NCBI RefSeq assembly: GCF_027947575.1
Contig: NZ_CP116256.1
Location: 310,001 to 374,000 of the forward strand
Direction: 5' to 3'
Origin: Streptomyces rubrogriseus
GTDB lineage: Bacteria; Actinomycetota; Actinomycetes; Streptomycetales; Streptomycetaceae
Length of the DNA stretch: 64,000 nucleotides
Below the pieces are notes generated by a model, which was not told where the DNA came from, ran no database searches, and was given only the letters and a program-made list of their open reading frames with translations. Made by a program: the position numbers and the translations under genes. Positions 33,241 to 42,395 of the stretch are shown here, piece by piece; position 1 is the stretch's first letter, and each line of letters opens with the position of its first letter.

Positions 33241-36200
33241 ATGACGCGAGCCGAGCAGCCAACGGCCCCTCACCCCGCCCCGGACGACGCCCTGGTCGCG
33301 GACTCCCGCGAGCGCGCCGTCCGCGCCCTGCTGCGCCGTCCGCAGCTGAGGCGTTTGTGGAGCGCACAGCTCGTGGGGGGTGTGGGCGACATCCTCGCCC
33401 TGCTGGTGCTGGTCCTCCTCACGGTCCAGGCCGCGATCGGCGCGGGCTCCTTCGGCGGGGGCTACCGCGGCGTGGCGTTCGCAGTGGCGACCGTTTTCGG
33501 CGTCCGGATCCTGGCGACGCTGCTCTTCGGCGCGGTCCTGCTCGGGCCCCTGACCTCCCTCACCTCGCAGGACGGCCCGCTCGACCGGCGCTGGACCATG
33601 GTGGGCGCCGACGGGCTGCGGGCCGCCCTGCTGATCGTCGCGCCCCTGTGGATCGACTGGACGCCCGACGACGCGCTCGCCTACCTCCTGGTGACCGCCT
33701 TCGTCACCGGCGTCGCCGAGCGCTTCTGGACGGTGTGCCGGGAGAGCGCGGCGCCCGCGCTGCTGCCCGCCCCGCCCCTGGAGGGCGCGACGGTACGGCC
33801 GCTGCCGGACCACATGGACGCGCTGCGCCGCCTGTCGCTGCGCACGAGCTTCGTCGCCATCCCCCTCGCGGCCGCCGTGCTGGTCGTCGCGGGACTCCTG
33901 AACAACCTGCTGGGCGCCGGCGTCGACTGGTTCGCCGAGCACCAGGCGGCGCTCGGCTCGTACGTGGCGGCCGGCCTGTTCGCCGCGTCCCTGTCCGTGG
34001 TGAGCTTCCTGGAGCTGCCCGCGCTGCGCACCCCGCGCGCGCGGTCGCCGCTGGAGGGCATGCGCCGCCCCCGGAGCGGCGGCGTCGTCGACAAGGGCCG
34101 CACCGGAGTGCTCCCGCTGCTGGTGTTCGCCTGCGCCGCGGTCGCCGCGGTGGTGGCCGCCACGGTCGCCGTCGCGGTGCTGCACGCCAAGGACCTGGGC
34201 GGCGGCCCGGTGCTCTACGGCCTGGCCGTGGGCGCGCTGACCGGCGGCGTCGTCGTCGGCATCCGCACCGCGCCCGCGCTGCTGCCCTCCCTGTCCCGCC
34301 GGCGGCTGCTCGCCCTGGCGATCGCCTTCGCCGGCGTCACCCTGCTGGCCGCCGGTCTCGTCCCGGACGACACCACCGTGCTGCTGCTCCTCGCGCTGTC
34401 GGGCGTCGGCGCGGGCGTCACCGCGAACACCGGGCACGCGCTGCTCGACCAGGAGACCGAGGACCACCGCCGGGCCCGGACCACCGAGCACCTGCACGCC
34501 GTCGTCCGGGTCTACGTGGCGCTCGGCGCGGTCGTCGGGCCCGTGCTGGCCGCGGCGATCGGACCGCACCGGCTGGAGAACGGCAGGTTCGTCTTCGCCC
34601 ACGGCGGCGCCGCGTTCGTCCTGATGCTGCTCGGCGCGCTGCTGCTGCCGCTGGCCGCGCTGGTACTGGCCAAGGTCGACGACCGCTCCGGCGTGCCGCT
34701 GCGCCACGACCTGCGGGACGCGCTGCTCGGCGGCGACGACCCGGTGCCGACGTCGGCCGCGACCGGCTTCTTCATCGCCCTGGAGGGCGGCGACGGCGCC
34801 GGCAAGTCCACCCAGGCCGAGGCCCTCGCCGAGTGGATCCGCGGCAAGGGGCACGAGGTCGTGCTCACCCGCGAGCCCGGCGCGACCCCGGTCGGCAAGC
34901 GCCTGCGCTCCATCTTGCTGGACGTCTCCAGCGCCGGACTGTCGCACCGCGCGGAGGCCCTGCTGTACGCCGCCGACCGCGCGGAGCACGTCGACACTGT
35001 GGTGCGGCCCGCCCTGGAGCGCGGTGCCGTGGTCATCTCCGACCGGTACATCGACTCCTCGGTCGCCTACCAGGGCGCCGGGCGCGACCTGTCGCCGACC
35101 GAGATCGCCCGCATCAACCGCTGGGCCACCAACGGGCTCGTACCGCACCTGACCGTCCTGCTGGACGTGGCGCCGGAGGCCGCCCGCGAGCGGTTCACCG
35201 AGGCGCCGGACCGGCTGGAGTCGGAGCCCGCCGAGTTCCACGCGCGCGTGCGCTCCGGATTCCTCACCCTGGCCGCCGCCGACCCCGGCCGCTACCTCGT
35301 CGTGGACGCCGGTCAGGAGCCGGAGGCCGTCACCACCGTCGTACGCCACCGGCTCGACCAGGTGCTGCCGCTGTCCGAGGCCGAGATCAAGGCCCGGGAG
35401 GAGGCGCGTCGCAAGGCCGAGGAGGAGGCCCGACGCAAGGCCGAGGAAGAGGCCGCCCGCAAGGCCGAGGAGGAGCGGCTGGAGCGCGAGCGCCTCGAGG
35501 AGGAGGCGCGGGTGCGCGCCGAGGAGGAGGAGCGCAAGCGCCGCGAGCTGGAGGAGGCGCAGCGGCGCGAGGCCGAGCGGCAGGCCGAGGAGGCCAGGCA
35601 GCGGGCCGAGGAGGCGCGCCGCAAGGCCGAGGAGGAGCGGGCCCGGCTCCTGGCCGAGGAGAAGGCGCGCGCCGAGGAGGAGGCGCGGCTGCGGGCCGAG
35701 GAGGAGCGGCGCCGCAAGCAGGCCGAGGAGGAGGAGCGGCTGCGCGCCGAGGCCGAGGCCCGGCGCCTGGAGAAGCAGCGCAAGGCCGAGGAGGCCCTGC
35801 TGCGCGCCGAGGAGGCGCGCCGGGCGGCGGAGCAGGCCGCGGCCGCGGCCGCGGCCGGTCCCAAGTCGGCGGCCCCCGCGGCGGCGGACGCCCCCCGTCC
35901 GAAGCCGGCCGCCTCGGCCCCCACCGACGCGGCGACCGTGCCGACCCCGATCGTGACCCCGACCAACGCCTCCGGCGGGCCGGTGGAGGACACGGCCGTA
36001 CTGCGTCCGGTCCGGGACACGCCCGACGACGACCAGGCCGACGATGTGAAGGACGGCGGCCGGGCGTCCGGCGAGTCCGAGTCCGAGGTGACGACCGAAC
36101 TGCCCAAGCCGCCGGTGCCGTCCGGCGCGGCGGACGAGACGGCGGTGCTTCCGGCGGTGGAGCCGCGGGACGCCGACGAGACGGCGGTCCTGCCGTCCGT

Positions 36201-36519
36201 GACGCCGCCGGGAGACGCCGACGAGACGGCCGTCCTGCCGCCCGTGCGCGGGGACGACCCCGCCGACCGGGTCCCGCCGGGCTACTTCCGGGAGGAGAGC
36301 CCGGCCGAGGAGGCCCAGGACCGCACGCGTGAGCTGCCCCAGATCGACCCCGACCAGGCACCGCCGTCCCGCAGGCGCCGCTCCGACTGGGCCGAGGAGA
36401 CCCCGCTGGACGACCTGCCGACGCTGGCGGACGAGTTGCTCGGGCCGCACGACGAGGACGAGGGCGGCCGGGACGACGAGGGCCGCGGCGGCCGGGGCAG
36501 GGGCCGGGGACGACGCTGA
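33241..36519 (+). CDS. tmk: MFS-like membrane domain fused to thymidylate kinase, coiled coil and acidic tail
   Basis: 1092 residues in four parts. Residues about 35-490 form an MFS-like domain with some 12 hydrophobic helices. Residues about 507-715 form a complete thymidylate kinase: Walker A GGDGAGKST (516-524, Lys522), TREPG, and SDRYIDSSVAYQG. Residues about 715-885 form a long charged coiled coil of repeated RRKAEEE/RAEEE units. Residues about 890-1092 form a disordered acidic tail with three DETAVLP repeats and an Arg/Gly-rich end. Kinase forms dTDP from dTMP. The ATG follows TAGGCT (33229-33234) by 6 bases, suggesting a leaderless mRNA. The fusion probably tethers the kinase to the membrane. 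Confidence 0.9.
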   Translation: MTRAEQPTAPHPAPDDALVADSRERAVRALLRRPQLRRLWSAQLVGGVGDILALLVLVLLTVQAAIGAGSFGGGYRGVAFAVATVFGVRILATLLFGAVLLGPLTSLTSQDGPLDRRWTMVGADGLRAALLIVAPLWIDWTPDDALAYLLVTAFVTGVAERFWTVCRESAAPALLPAPPLEGATVRPLPDHMDALRRLSLRTSFVAIPLAAAVLVVAGLLNNLLGAGVDWFAEHQAALGSYVAAGLFAASLSVVSFLELPALRTPRARSPLEGMRRPRSGGVVDKGRTGVLPLLVFACAAVAAVVAATVAVAVLHAKDLGGGPVLYGLAVGALTGGVVVGIRTAPALLPSLSRRRLLALAIAFAGVTLLAAGLVPDDTTVLLLLALSGVGAGVTANTGHALLDQETEDHRRARTTEHLHAVVRVYVALGAVVGPVLAAAIGPHRLENGRFVFAHGGAAFVLMLLGALLLPLAALVLAKVDDRSGVPLRHDLRDALLGGDDPVPTSAATGFFIALEGGDGAGKSTQAEALAEWIRGKGHEVVLTREPGATPVGKRLRSILLDVSSAGLSHRAEALLYAADRAEHVDTVVRPALERGAVVISDRYIDSSVAYQGAGRDLSPTEIARINRWATNGLVPHLTVLLDVAPEAARERFTEAPDRLESEPAEFHARVRSGFLTLAAADPGRYLVVDAGQEPEAVTTVVRHRLDQVLPLSEAEIKAREEARRKAEEEARRKAEEEAARKAEEERLERERLEEEARVRAEEEERKRRELEEAQRREAERQAEEARQRAEEARRKAEEERARLLAEEKARAEEEARLRAEEERRRKQAEEEERLRAEAEARRLEKQRKAEEALLRAEEARRAAEQAAAAAAAGPKSAAPAAADAPRPKPAASAPTDAATVPTPIVTPTNASGGPVEDTAVLRPVRDTPDDDQADDVKDGGRASGESESEVTTELPKPPVPSGAADETAVLPAVEPRDADETAVLPSVTPPGDADETAVLPPVRGDDPADRVPPGYFREESPAEEAQDRTRELPQIDPDQAPPSRRRRSDWAEETPLDDLPTLADELLGPHDEDEGGRDDEGRGGRGRGRGRR

Positions 36520-36585
36520 GCACCGGGACCGCCGCGTTGTCGGTGCCGCCCCGCACAATGGAGGGCGCGCCGCGGATCAGCGCGG

Positions 36586-36663
36586 CGGCTCGGTGTCACG
36601 GCTGGGTGTCACGGCTCGATGTGACGGCTCGGTGCGACGGCTCTGTGTGCGGGCTCGGTGTGA
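36586..36663 (+). repeat. 13-bp tandem repeat, 6 units, upstream of holB
   Basis: Six consecutive 13-base units of the type CGGCTCGGTGTCA start at 36586, 36599, 36612, 36625, 36638 and 36651. They end just before the GAGGAAAGGAC ribosome-site region of holB. Confidence 0.9.
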
Positions 36664-36682
36664 GGAAAGGACGGCGTGACCC

Positions 36683-37888
36683 ATGACCGTGTGGGACGAC
36701 CTCGTCGGGCAGGAGAAGGTGTGCGAGCCGCTCGCCGCCGCCGCCCGGGACGCCGACGCCTTCGTCACCGCCGCCGCGGCCGAGGGCCCGCTGCCGCAGT
36801 CGACGAGCATGACGCACGCCTGGCTGTTCACCGGCCCGCCCGGCTCCGGCGTGGCACAGACGGCCCGGGCGTTCGCCGCCGCGCTGCAGTGCGTGAGCCC
36901 CGACCGCGCTCTCGGCGGCGTCCCCGGCTGCGGCTTCTGCGACGGCTGCCACACCGCACTGGTCGGCACCCACGCGGACGTCAGCACCGTGGTCGCCATG
37001 GGCGCCGAGATCCGCGCCCAGGACATGCGGGACACCGTCCGCAAGTCGTTCACCTCACCCGCGAACGGCCGCTGGCAGATCATCCTCGTCGAGGAGGCCG
37101 AGCGGCTGAACGAGAAGTCGGCCAACGCCGTCCTGAAGGCCGTGGAGGAACCGGCGCCGCGGACCGTGTGGCTGCTGTGCGCCCCCTCCGTCGAGGACGT
37201 CCTGCCCACGATCCGCTCCCGCTGCCGCCACCTGAACCTGCGCACGCCGTCCGTCGAGGCCGTCGCCGACATGCTCGTACGGCGCGAGGGCATCGAACCG
37301 GACGTCGCCGCCGCGGCGGCCCGCGCCACCCAGGGCCACATCGACCGCGCCCGCCGCCTGGCCACCGACAAGGCCGCCCGGGACCGCCGGGCCGCCGTGC
37401 TGAAGCTGCCGCTGCGGGTGGAGGACGTCGGCGGTGCCCTCAAGGCGGCCCAGGAGCTGGTCGACGCCGCGGCGGAGGACGCCAAGCAGCTCGCCGAGGA
37501 GATGGACGCCAAGGAGACCGAGGAGCTGAAGGCGGCACTCGGTGCCGCCCAGGGCGGCCGGCTCCCGCGCGGCACGGCCGGCGTGATCAAGGACCTGGAG
37601 GCCGACCAGAAACGCCGCAAGGCGCGCACCCAGCGCAACAGCCTCGACCTCGCCCTCAGCGAGCTGACCGGCTTCTACCGCGACGTCCTCGCCCTCCAGC
37701 TCGGCTCCCGCGTGGCCATCGCCAACGCCGACGCGGAGGACGCCCTGGAGCGGCTCGCCCGCGGCAGCACCCCCGAGTCCACGCTGCGCCGGATCGAGGC
37801 GGTCGCCGCGTGCGGAGAGGCCCTGGACCGCAATGTGCCCCCGCTGCTGGCGGTGGAGGCGATGACGATGGCCCTCAGATCGGGCTGA
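36683..37888 (+). CDS. holB: DNA polymerase III subunit delta'
   Basis: 401 residues of the clamp-loader AAA+ family. The P-loop is present but altered (GPPGSGVAQT instead of GKT), as expected for a delta' subunit that does not hydrolyse ATP. The zinc-binding cysteines CGFCDGC follow, and VEEAERLNEKSANAVLKAVEEP corresponds to Walker B and the following helix. SRC in RSRCRH is the arginine-finger sensor region. It helps load the sliding clamp. The C-terminal part (about 215-401) is helical. The ATG at 36683 sits 17 bases after AAGGAC, and the 13-bp repeat array is immediately upstream. Confidence 0.93.
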   Translation: MTVWDDLVGQEKVCEPLAAAARDADAFVTAAAAEGPLPQSTSMTHAWLFTGPPGSGVAQTARAFAAALQCVSPDRALGGVPGCGFCDGCHTALVGTHADVSTVVAMGAEIRAQDMRDTVRKSFTSPANGRWQIILVEEAERLNEKSANAVLKAVEEPAPRTVWLLCAPSVEDVLPTIRSRCRHLNLRTPSVEAVADMLVRREGIEPDVAAAAARATQGHIDRARRLATDKAARDRRAAVLKLPLRVEDVGGALKAAQELVDAAAEDAKQLAEEMDAKETEELKAALGAAQGGRLPRGTAGVIKDLEADQKRRKARTQRNSLDLALSELTGFYRDVLALQLGSRVAIANADAEDALERLARGSTPESTLRRIEAVAACGEALDRNVPPLLAVEAMTMALRSG

Positions 37889-38001
37889 GCCCGCGAGCCC
37901 CCGGCCCGCGCCGGAGCCACGACCGGTTGACGCCGTAACACGTACGGGGCACGCGCACCACGCACCGCAACGGCTCCGTCGCGGAGAGTTACGCTCGCTG
38001 A

Positions 38002-39621
38002 ATGGACACAAGGCGCACTCACCGCAGGACCCGCACCGGCGGCACCCGTCTCCGGGCCACGCTGCTCACCGCCGCGCTGCTCGCCACCGCCTGCTCGGCC
38101 GGGGGCGCCTCGACGTCCGCCGGCTCGCCCGCGGCGGAGGCGGTCGGCGCGACGGAGGCGGCCACGGCGACCCTGACCCCGCTGCCGAAAGCCACGCCCG
38201 CCGAGCTTTCGCCGTACTACGAGCAGAAGCTCGGCTGGCGCGACTGCGGCGTCCCGGGCTTCCAGTGCGCCACCATGAAGGCCCCGCTCGACTACGCCAA
38301 ACCCGCCGACGGCGACGTCCGGCTCGCGGTGGCCCGCAAGAAGGCCACGGGGCCGGGCAAGCGCCTCGGCTCGCTGCTGGTCAACCCGGGCGGGCCGGGC
38401 GGCTCGGCGATCGGCTACCTCCAGCAGTACGCGGGCATCGGCTACCCGGCGAAGGTCCGCGCCCAGTACGACATGGTCGCGGTCGACCCCCGGGGCGTGG
38501 CCCGCAGCGAGCCCGTCGAGTGCCTGGACGGCCGCGAGATGGACGCGTACACGCGCACCGACGTCACCCCGGACGACGCGGGCGAGACGGACGAGCTGGT
38601 CGACGCCTACAAGGAGTTCGCCGAGGGCTGCGGGGCGGACGCGCCGAAGCTGCTGCGCCACGTCTCCACGGTCGAGGCGGCCCGCGACATGGACGTACTG
38701 CGCGCGGTGCTGGGCGACGAGAAGCTGACCTACGTGGGAGCGTCGTACGGCACCTTCCTGGGCGCGACCTACGCCGGTCTCTTCCCCGACCGGACGGGCC
38801 GCCTGGTCCTGGACGGTGCGATGGACCCCTCCCTGCCCGCCCGCCGCCTGAACCTGGAGCAGACGGAGGGCTTCGAGACGGCGTTCCAGTCCTTCGCGAA
38901 GGACTGCGTACGGCAGCCGGACTGCCCCCTCGGCGACAAGGGCACCAGCCCCGACCAGGTCGGCAAGAACCTCAAGTCCTTCTTCGACGACCTGGACGCG
39001 AAGCCGCTGCCCGCCGGGGACGCCGACGGCCGCAAGCTCACCGAGTCCCTCGCCACCACCGGCGTGATCGCCGCGATGTACGACGAGGGCGCCTGGCAGC
39101 AACTGCGCGAGTCCCTGACGTCGGCGATCAAGGAGAAGGACGGCGCCGGCCTGCTGGTCCTCTCCGACAGCTACTACGAGCGCGAGGCCGACGGCGGCTA
39201 CAGCAACCTGATGTTCGCCAACGCCGCCGTGAACTGCCTCGACCTCCCCGCCGCCTTCTCCTCCCCGGACGAGGTGCGCGACGCCCTGCCCGAGTTCGAG
39301 AAGGCGTCCCCGGTCTTCGGCGAGGGCCTCGCCTGGTCCTCCCTGAACTGCGCGTACTGGCCGGTGAAGCCCACGGGTGAGCCGCACCGCATCGAGGCGG
39401 CCGGTGCCACCCCGATCGTCGTGGTCGGCACCACCCGCGACCCGGCCACCCCCTACCGCTGGGCCGAGGCCCTCTCCGACCAGCTCGCCTCCGGCCACCT
39501 CCTCACCTACGAGGGCGACGGCCACACCGCTTACGGCCGCGGCAGCTCCTGCATCGACTCCGCGATCAACACGTACCTGCTGACCGGCACCGCCCCGAAG
39601 GACGGCAAGCGCTGCTCGTGA
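38002..39621 (+). CDS. Secreted TAP-like alpha/beta-hydrolase peptidase (lipoprotein)
   Basis: 539 residues. Signal peptide with basic start and a lipobox-like LATAC (Cys31). An alpha/beta-hydrolase domain follows, with oxyanion motif NPGGPGGS, nucleophile Ser248 in GASYGT, Asp in TRDPATPY and His in GDGHTAYG within a C-terminal TAP-like domain (PF08386). This is the family of the Streptomyces tripeptidyl aminopeptidase and the Slp proteases. It removes tripeptides or related units outside the cell. The ATG follows TACGCT (37990-37995) by 6 bases, suggesting leaderless translation. Followed by a clear hairpin terminator. Confidence 0.88.
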   Translation: MDTRRTHRRTRTGGTRLRATLLTAALLATACSAGGASTSAGSPAAEAVGATEAATATLTPLPKATPAELSPYYEQKLGWRDCGVPGFQCATMKAPLDYAKPADGDVRLAVARKKATGPGKRLGSLLVNPGGPGGSAIGYLQQYAGIGYPAKVRAQYDMVAVDPRGVARSEPVECLDGREMDAYTRTDVTPDDAGETDELVDAYKEFAEGCGADAPKLLRHVSTVEAARDMDVLRAVLGDEKLTYVGASYGTFLGATYAGLFPDRTGRLVLDGAMDPSLPARRLNLEQTEGFETAFQSFAKDCVRQPDCPLGDKGTSPDQVGKNLKSFFDDLDAKPLPAGDADGRKLTESLATTGVIAAMYDEGAWQQLRESLTSAIKEKDGAGLLVLSDSYYEREADGGYSNLMFANAAVNCLDLPAAFSSPDEVRDALPEFEKASPVFGEGLAWSSLNCAYWPVKPTGEPHRIEAAGATPIVVVGTTRDPATPYRWAEALSDQLASGHLLTYEGDGHTAYGRGSSCIDSAINTYLLTGTAPKDGKRCS

Positions 39622-39631
39622 CCCCCGCCTG

Positions 39632-39662
39632 CCCGCCCCGGGGCCCACGCCTCCGGGGCGGG
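39632..39662 (+). terminator. Terminator after the TAP-like gene
   Basis: 10-bp perfect stem CCCGCCCCGG/CCGGGGCGGG with an 11-base loop. Confidence 0.78.
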
Positions 39663-39729
39663 TTCGGAGCACCCCGGGAAACTGTGTAGACTTGCCGACG
39701 TTGCTGATCGCACCATGGGTGCACGGCGC

Positions 39730-39803
39730 GCCGCCTTAGCTCAGATGGCCAGAGCAACGCACTCGTAATGCGTAGGTCTCGGGTTCGAATCCCGAAGGCG
39801 GCT
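39730..39803 (+). tRNA. tRNA-Thr, anticodon CGT
   Basis: 74 bases that fold as a cloverleaf. The acceptor stem is GCCGCCT with AGGCGGC. The anticodon stem ACGCA/TGCGT encloses the loop CTCGTAA with anticodon CGT at 39764-39766. The T arm is CGGGTTCGAATCCCG. No CCA is encoded. It reads ACG threonine codons. A promoter candidate is TTCGGA (39663-39668), 18-base spacer, TAGACT (39687-39692). Confidence 0.97.
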
Positions 39804-39809
39804 CGGGTG

Positions 39810-39847
39810 AAGGTCAGGTCGGATGTTGTCCGGCCTGGCCTTCTTTT
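39810..39847 (+). terminator. Terminator after tRNA-Thr
   Basis: A 14-bp stem with two G-T pairs (39810-39823 with 39829-39842, loop TGTTG) followed by TTCTTTT. A classical intrinsic terminator. Confidence 0.85.
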
Positions 39848-39866
39848 GTGTCCGTGGAGGTCGGGG

Positions 39867-41420
39867 TCAGCCCGGCAGCAGGGACCGCAGTCGCCGCTTG
39901 TCCGGTTTGCCGACCGCGGTCAGGGGGATGGCGGGGACCAGGTGCACGGTCTCGGGGGCGTAGAGGCGTCCCTTGCGGGCGGTGACGAAGGCGCGGATCT
40001 CCTCGAGTGACGGCGTGTGTCCGCGCGCGGGCACCACGGCGGCGTGGACGTGCTCCACCGATTCCTCGTCCCGGCTGCCGAAGACCGTGCACTGGGCGAC
40101 GGAGGGGTGGTCCAGGAGCAGGGCCTCCAGCTCCGCCGGATAGACGTGGCCGCCGACGACCACGATCATCTCCTTGATCCGGTCCACGATGTAGAGGTAG
40201 CCGTTCTCGTCGAGGTAGCCGACGTCCCCGGTGTGCACCCAGCCGTCGCGCAGTACCTCACGGGTGAGTTCGGGCTGCTTCCAGTAGCCGTGCATCGCGT
40301 AGGGCGAGCGCACCAGTACCTCGCCCGGCGTCCCGGGCGGCATGGGCGTGCCGTCGGTGTCCTGTACGAGGATCTCGACGCCGGGCACGGCCCGGCCGAC
40401 CGTCGGGTGGCCCTCGCGGCCGGTCAGCTCCTGCTCGTCGGGGCCCGTCTCCGTGATGAGCTGAGCCTCGGCCTGACCGTACAGGCCGTACAGCACGGGG
40501 CCCAGGAGTCCGGCCGCCTGCCGCAGCCTGGTCGGTGCGGCGGCGGTGCCGCCGTAGGTGACGCGGCTCAGGCTGGAGAGGTCGGTGGTGGACAGGTCCG
40601 GGTGGTCCAGCAGCCGGTACAGCAGGGGCGGCAGCAACCAGGTGTGCGTGATGCGCTCCCGCTCGACCGTGGCCAGCACGTCCCCGGGCTCGAAGCCGTG
40701 CCGCAGGACGACCGATCCGCCCTCCAGGAGGGCCGTGTCGGCGAAGATCCCGGCGAGATGGGCGAGTGAGGTGCAGGCCAGGAAGCGGGGCGGGTCGCCG
40801 GCGCCGGTGAGCCTGCGTTCGAGGCTGCTTCGGTAGGAGCCGTGGCTCATCCGGATGCCCTTGGGAATCCCCGTGGTCCCGCCGGTGTAGCCGATGCGCC
40901 AGTCGTCGTCCGGTCCCACCGGAGCGTGCGTCGGACGCGTCGCGCGCGCCGGTTGCCGGGCGGCCGCGGCCAGTACGTCCTCGGCGAAGCCGCTCGGGCC
41001 CAGGGACAGCACCGGAGGAACACCGGGCAGCGGCAGCAGCTCCCGGGCCACGTCGTGCCGCAGGTCGTCCACCAGCAGGAGGGCGCCGTCCACGCTCGCC
41101 AGGATGCGGGCCATGACCGAGGCGCTCATGCCCTCGTAGAGCACGACCACCCGGGCGCCGGTGAGGTTGGCGGCGTAGCGGGCGGCCAGGCCGTCGGCGC
41201 TGTTGCCGGTGAGCAGGCCGACCGTGTCGCCCCTGCCCACGCCGCGCCGCTCCAGTTCCCCGCCGAGCCGGCAGACCTGGTCCCGTAACGCCCCCGCGCT
41301 GATCACCGATCCCTCGGCGGTCGTCAGGACCGGCCGGGACGGTGTGGCGGACAGGACGTCGAGGACCGCCTCCGTGTAGGTGCTGAAACGCGTCTTCGTG
41401 GTGCCGTGTCGTCGGCTCAT
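39867..41420 (-). CDS. Acyl-CoA synthetase / AMP-dependent ligase
   Basis: 517 residues of the adenylate-forming superfamily. The AMP-binding loop is YTGGTTGIPKG, the core motif is YGLYGQAEAQ, and the C-terminal hinge and lysine motifs are VDRIKEMI and TAVGKPDKRRL. It joins a carboxylic acid to CoA through an acyl-adenylate. The substrate is not clear from sequence; it resembles medium- or long-chain fatty acyl or cyclohexanecarboxylate ligases of secondary metabolism. The ATG at 41420 is used. It lies next to tRNA-Thr in a two-gene leftward group with a LysR regulator, which may control it. Confidence 0.85.
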   Translation of the reverse strand: MSRRHGTTKTRFSTYTEAVLDVLSATPSRPVLTTAEGSVISAGALRDQVCRLGGELERRGVGRGDTVGLLTGNSADGLAARYAANLTGARVVVLYEGMSASVMARILASVDGALLLVDDLRHDVARELLPLPGVPPVLSLGPSGFAEDVLAAAARQPARATRPTHAPVGPDDDWRIGYTGGTTGIPKGIRMSHGSYRSSLERRLTGAGDPPRFLACTSLAHLAGIFADTALLEGGSVVLRHGFEPGDVLATVERERITHTWLLPPLLYRLLDHPDLSTTDLSSLSRVTYGGTAAAPTRLRQAAGLLGPVLYGLYGQAEAQLITETGPDEQELTGREGHPTVGRAVPGVEILVQDTDGTPMPPGTPGEVLVRSPYAMHGYWKQPELTREVLRDGWVHTGDVGYLDENGYLYIVDRIKEMIVVVGGHVYPAELEALLLDHPSVAQCTVFGSRDEESVEHVHAAVVPARGHTPSLEEIRAFVTARKGRLYAPETVHLVPAIPLTAVGKPDKRRLRSLLPG

Positions 41421-41507
41421 CGTCCGCCTTCCCTGGTCGCGTCCGTGACTGCCTTCGACGCTATGGGCGGGTTTCTCATGCCGTCCACGACCGGCTTCGC
41501 CATGTAC

Positions 41508-42395
41508 TCATGACGCGTCGGGCATGAGCCGTTCCCCGGCCAGCCGGCGGAAGTCCAGGGCCGCGGGGGAGAGATAGGCGTCCCGGCGCCACACCAGGGT
41601 CAGCGTCCGGTGGCAGTCCGGGGCGTCCAGCCGCAGCCAGCCGACCGGGCCGTCCTCGCCGAGGACGCGGCGGGCGACGGCCGGCATCAGGCCGATGCCC
41701 ACACCGGCACCGACGAGTTCGGGAGTGGCCGCCGCCTCGTCGCCTTCGCAGACCACGCGTGGTGCCAGCCCCTCACGGGCGAAGAGCCGCTCCAGCAGGA
41801 CCCGTTGCCAGTGACCGGGGCGGGTGCTGACGAAGTCCTCGTCGGCCAGCTCGGCCACCGTGACCCGTTCCCGGCCGGCCAGGGGATGCCCGAGCGGTAC
41901 GGCCAGCAGTACCTCCTCGCGGGCCAGTTCGGCAGAGCACACCTCGGGGCCGGTCAGCGGCTGGGAGGCGAGGGCGAAGTCCACCTCGCCCGCACGCAGA
42001 TGCCGCCGCATCGAATCCACCGGGGCCTGGAAGAGACGTACCCGCACTCCTGGCCGGAGCTCGCGGAACGCGGACAGCACCCCGGCCAGCTGGAGCAGGG
42101 TCTCGGCGGCGACCGCGACCCGGCCGGGGCCGCCGCGACCGGCGTCGGCCACCTCCCGCCGGGCGTCCTCGAGCTCCGCCAGCGCCCGCTCGACCCGGAC
42201 CAGGAAGGCGGCACCGTGCTCGTTGAGACGTATGCGGCGGCCCCTGCGGTCGAAGAGCGGAGTGCCCAGTTCTGACTCCAGCCGGATGATGCTCCGGCTC
42301 ACCGACGGCTGGGCCACCCGCAGTTCCTCCGCGGCCCGGCTGATGTGCTGGTGACGTGCGACGGACTGGAAGTAGCGAAGAGACAGCAGATCCAT
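41508..42395 (-). CDS. LysR-family transcriptional regulator
   Basis: 295 residues. The N-terminal winged helix-turn-helix starts MDLLSLRYFQSVARHQHISRAAEEL with the typical AQPSVSRSIIRLE recognition helix, followed by a linker helix and a periplasmic-binding-protein-like effector domain (about 90-295). It begins at ATG 42395; upstream in-frame sequence is Arg/Pro-rich and not conserved. It lies upstream of and in the same direction as the acyl-CoA ligase gene (87 bases apart), so it may autoregulate and control that enzyme. The effector is unknown. Confidence 0.88.
   Translation of the reverse strand: MDLLSLRYFQSVARHQHISRAAEELRVAQPSVSRSIIRLESELGTPLFDRRGRRIRLNEHGAAFLVRVERALAELEDARREVADAGRGGPGRVAVAAETLLQLAGVLSAFRELRPGVRVRLFQAPVDSMRRHLRAGEVDFALASQPLTGPEVCSAELAREEVLLAVPLGHPLAGRERVTVAELADEDFVSTRPGHWQRVLLERLFAREGLAPRVVCEGDEAAATPELVGAGVGIGLMPAVARRVLGEDGPVGWLRLDAPDCHRTLTLVWRRDAYLSPAALDFRRLAGERLMPDAS

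Noticed and set aside
36586..36663. CRISPR array
   Set aside because: Units are directly adjacent with no unique spacers, and no cas genes are present; it is a plain tandem repeat. The arrays at 44240 and 50206 are rejected for the same reason.
39730..39803. Integrated element at tRNA-Thr
   Set aside because: I found no integrase and no second copy of the tRNA 3' end downstream, so only a hotspot is suggested, not a defined island.
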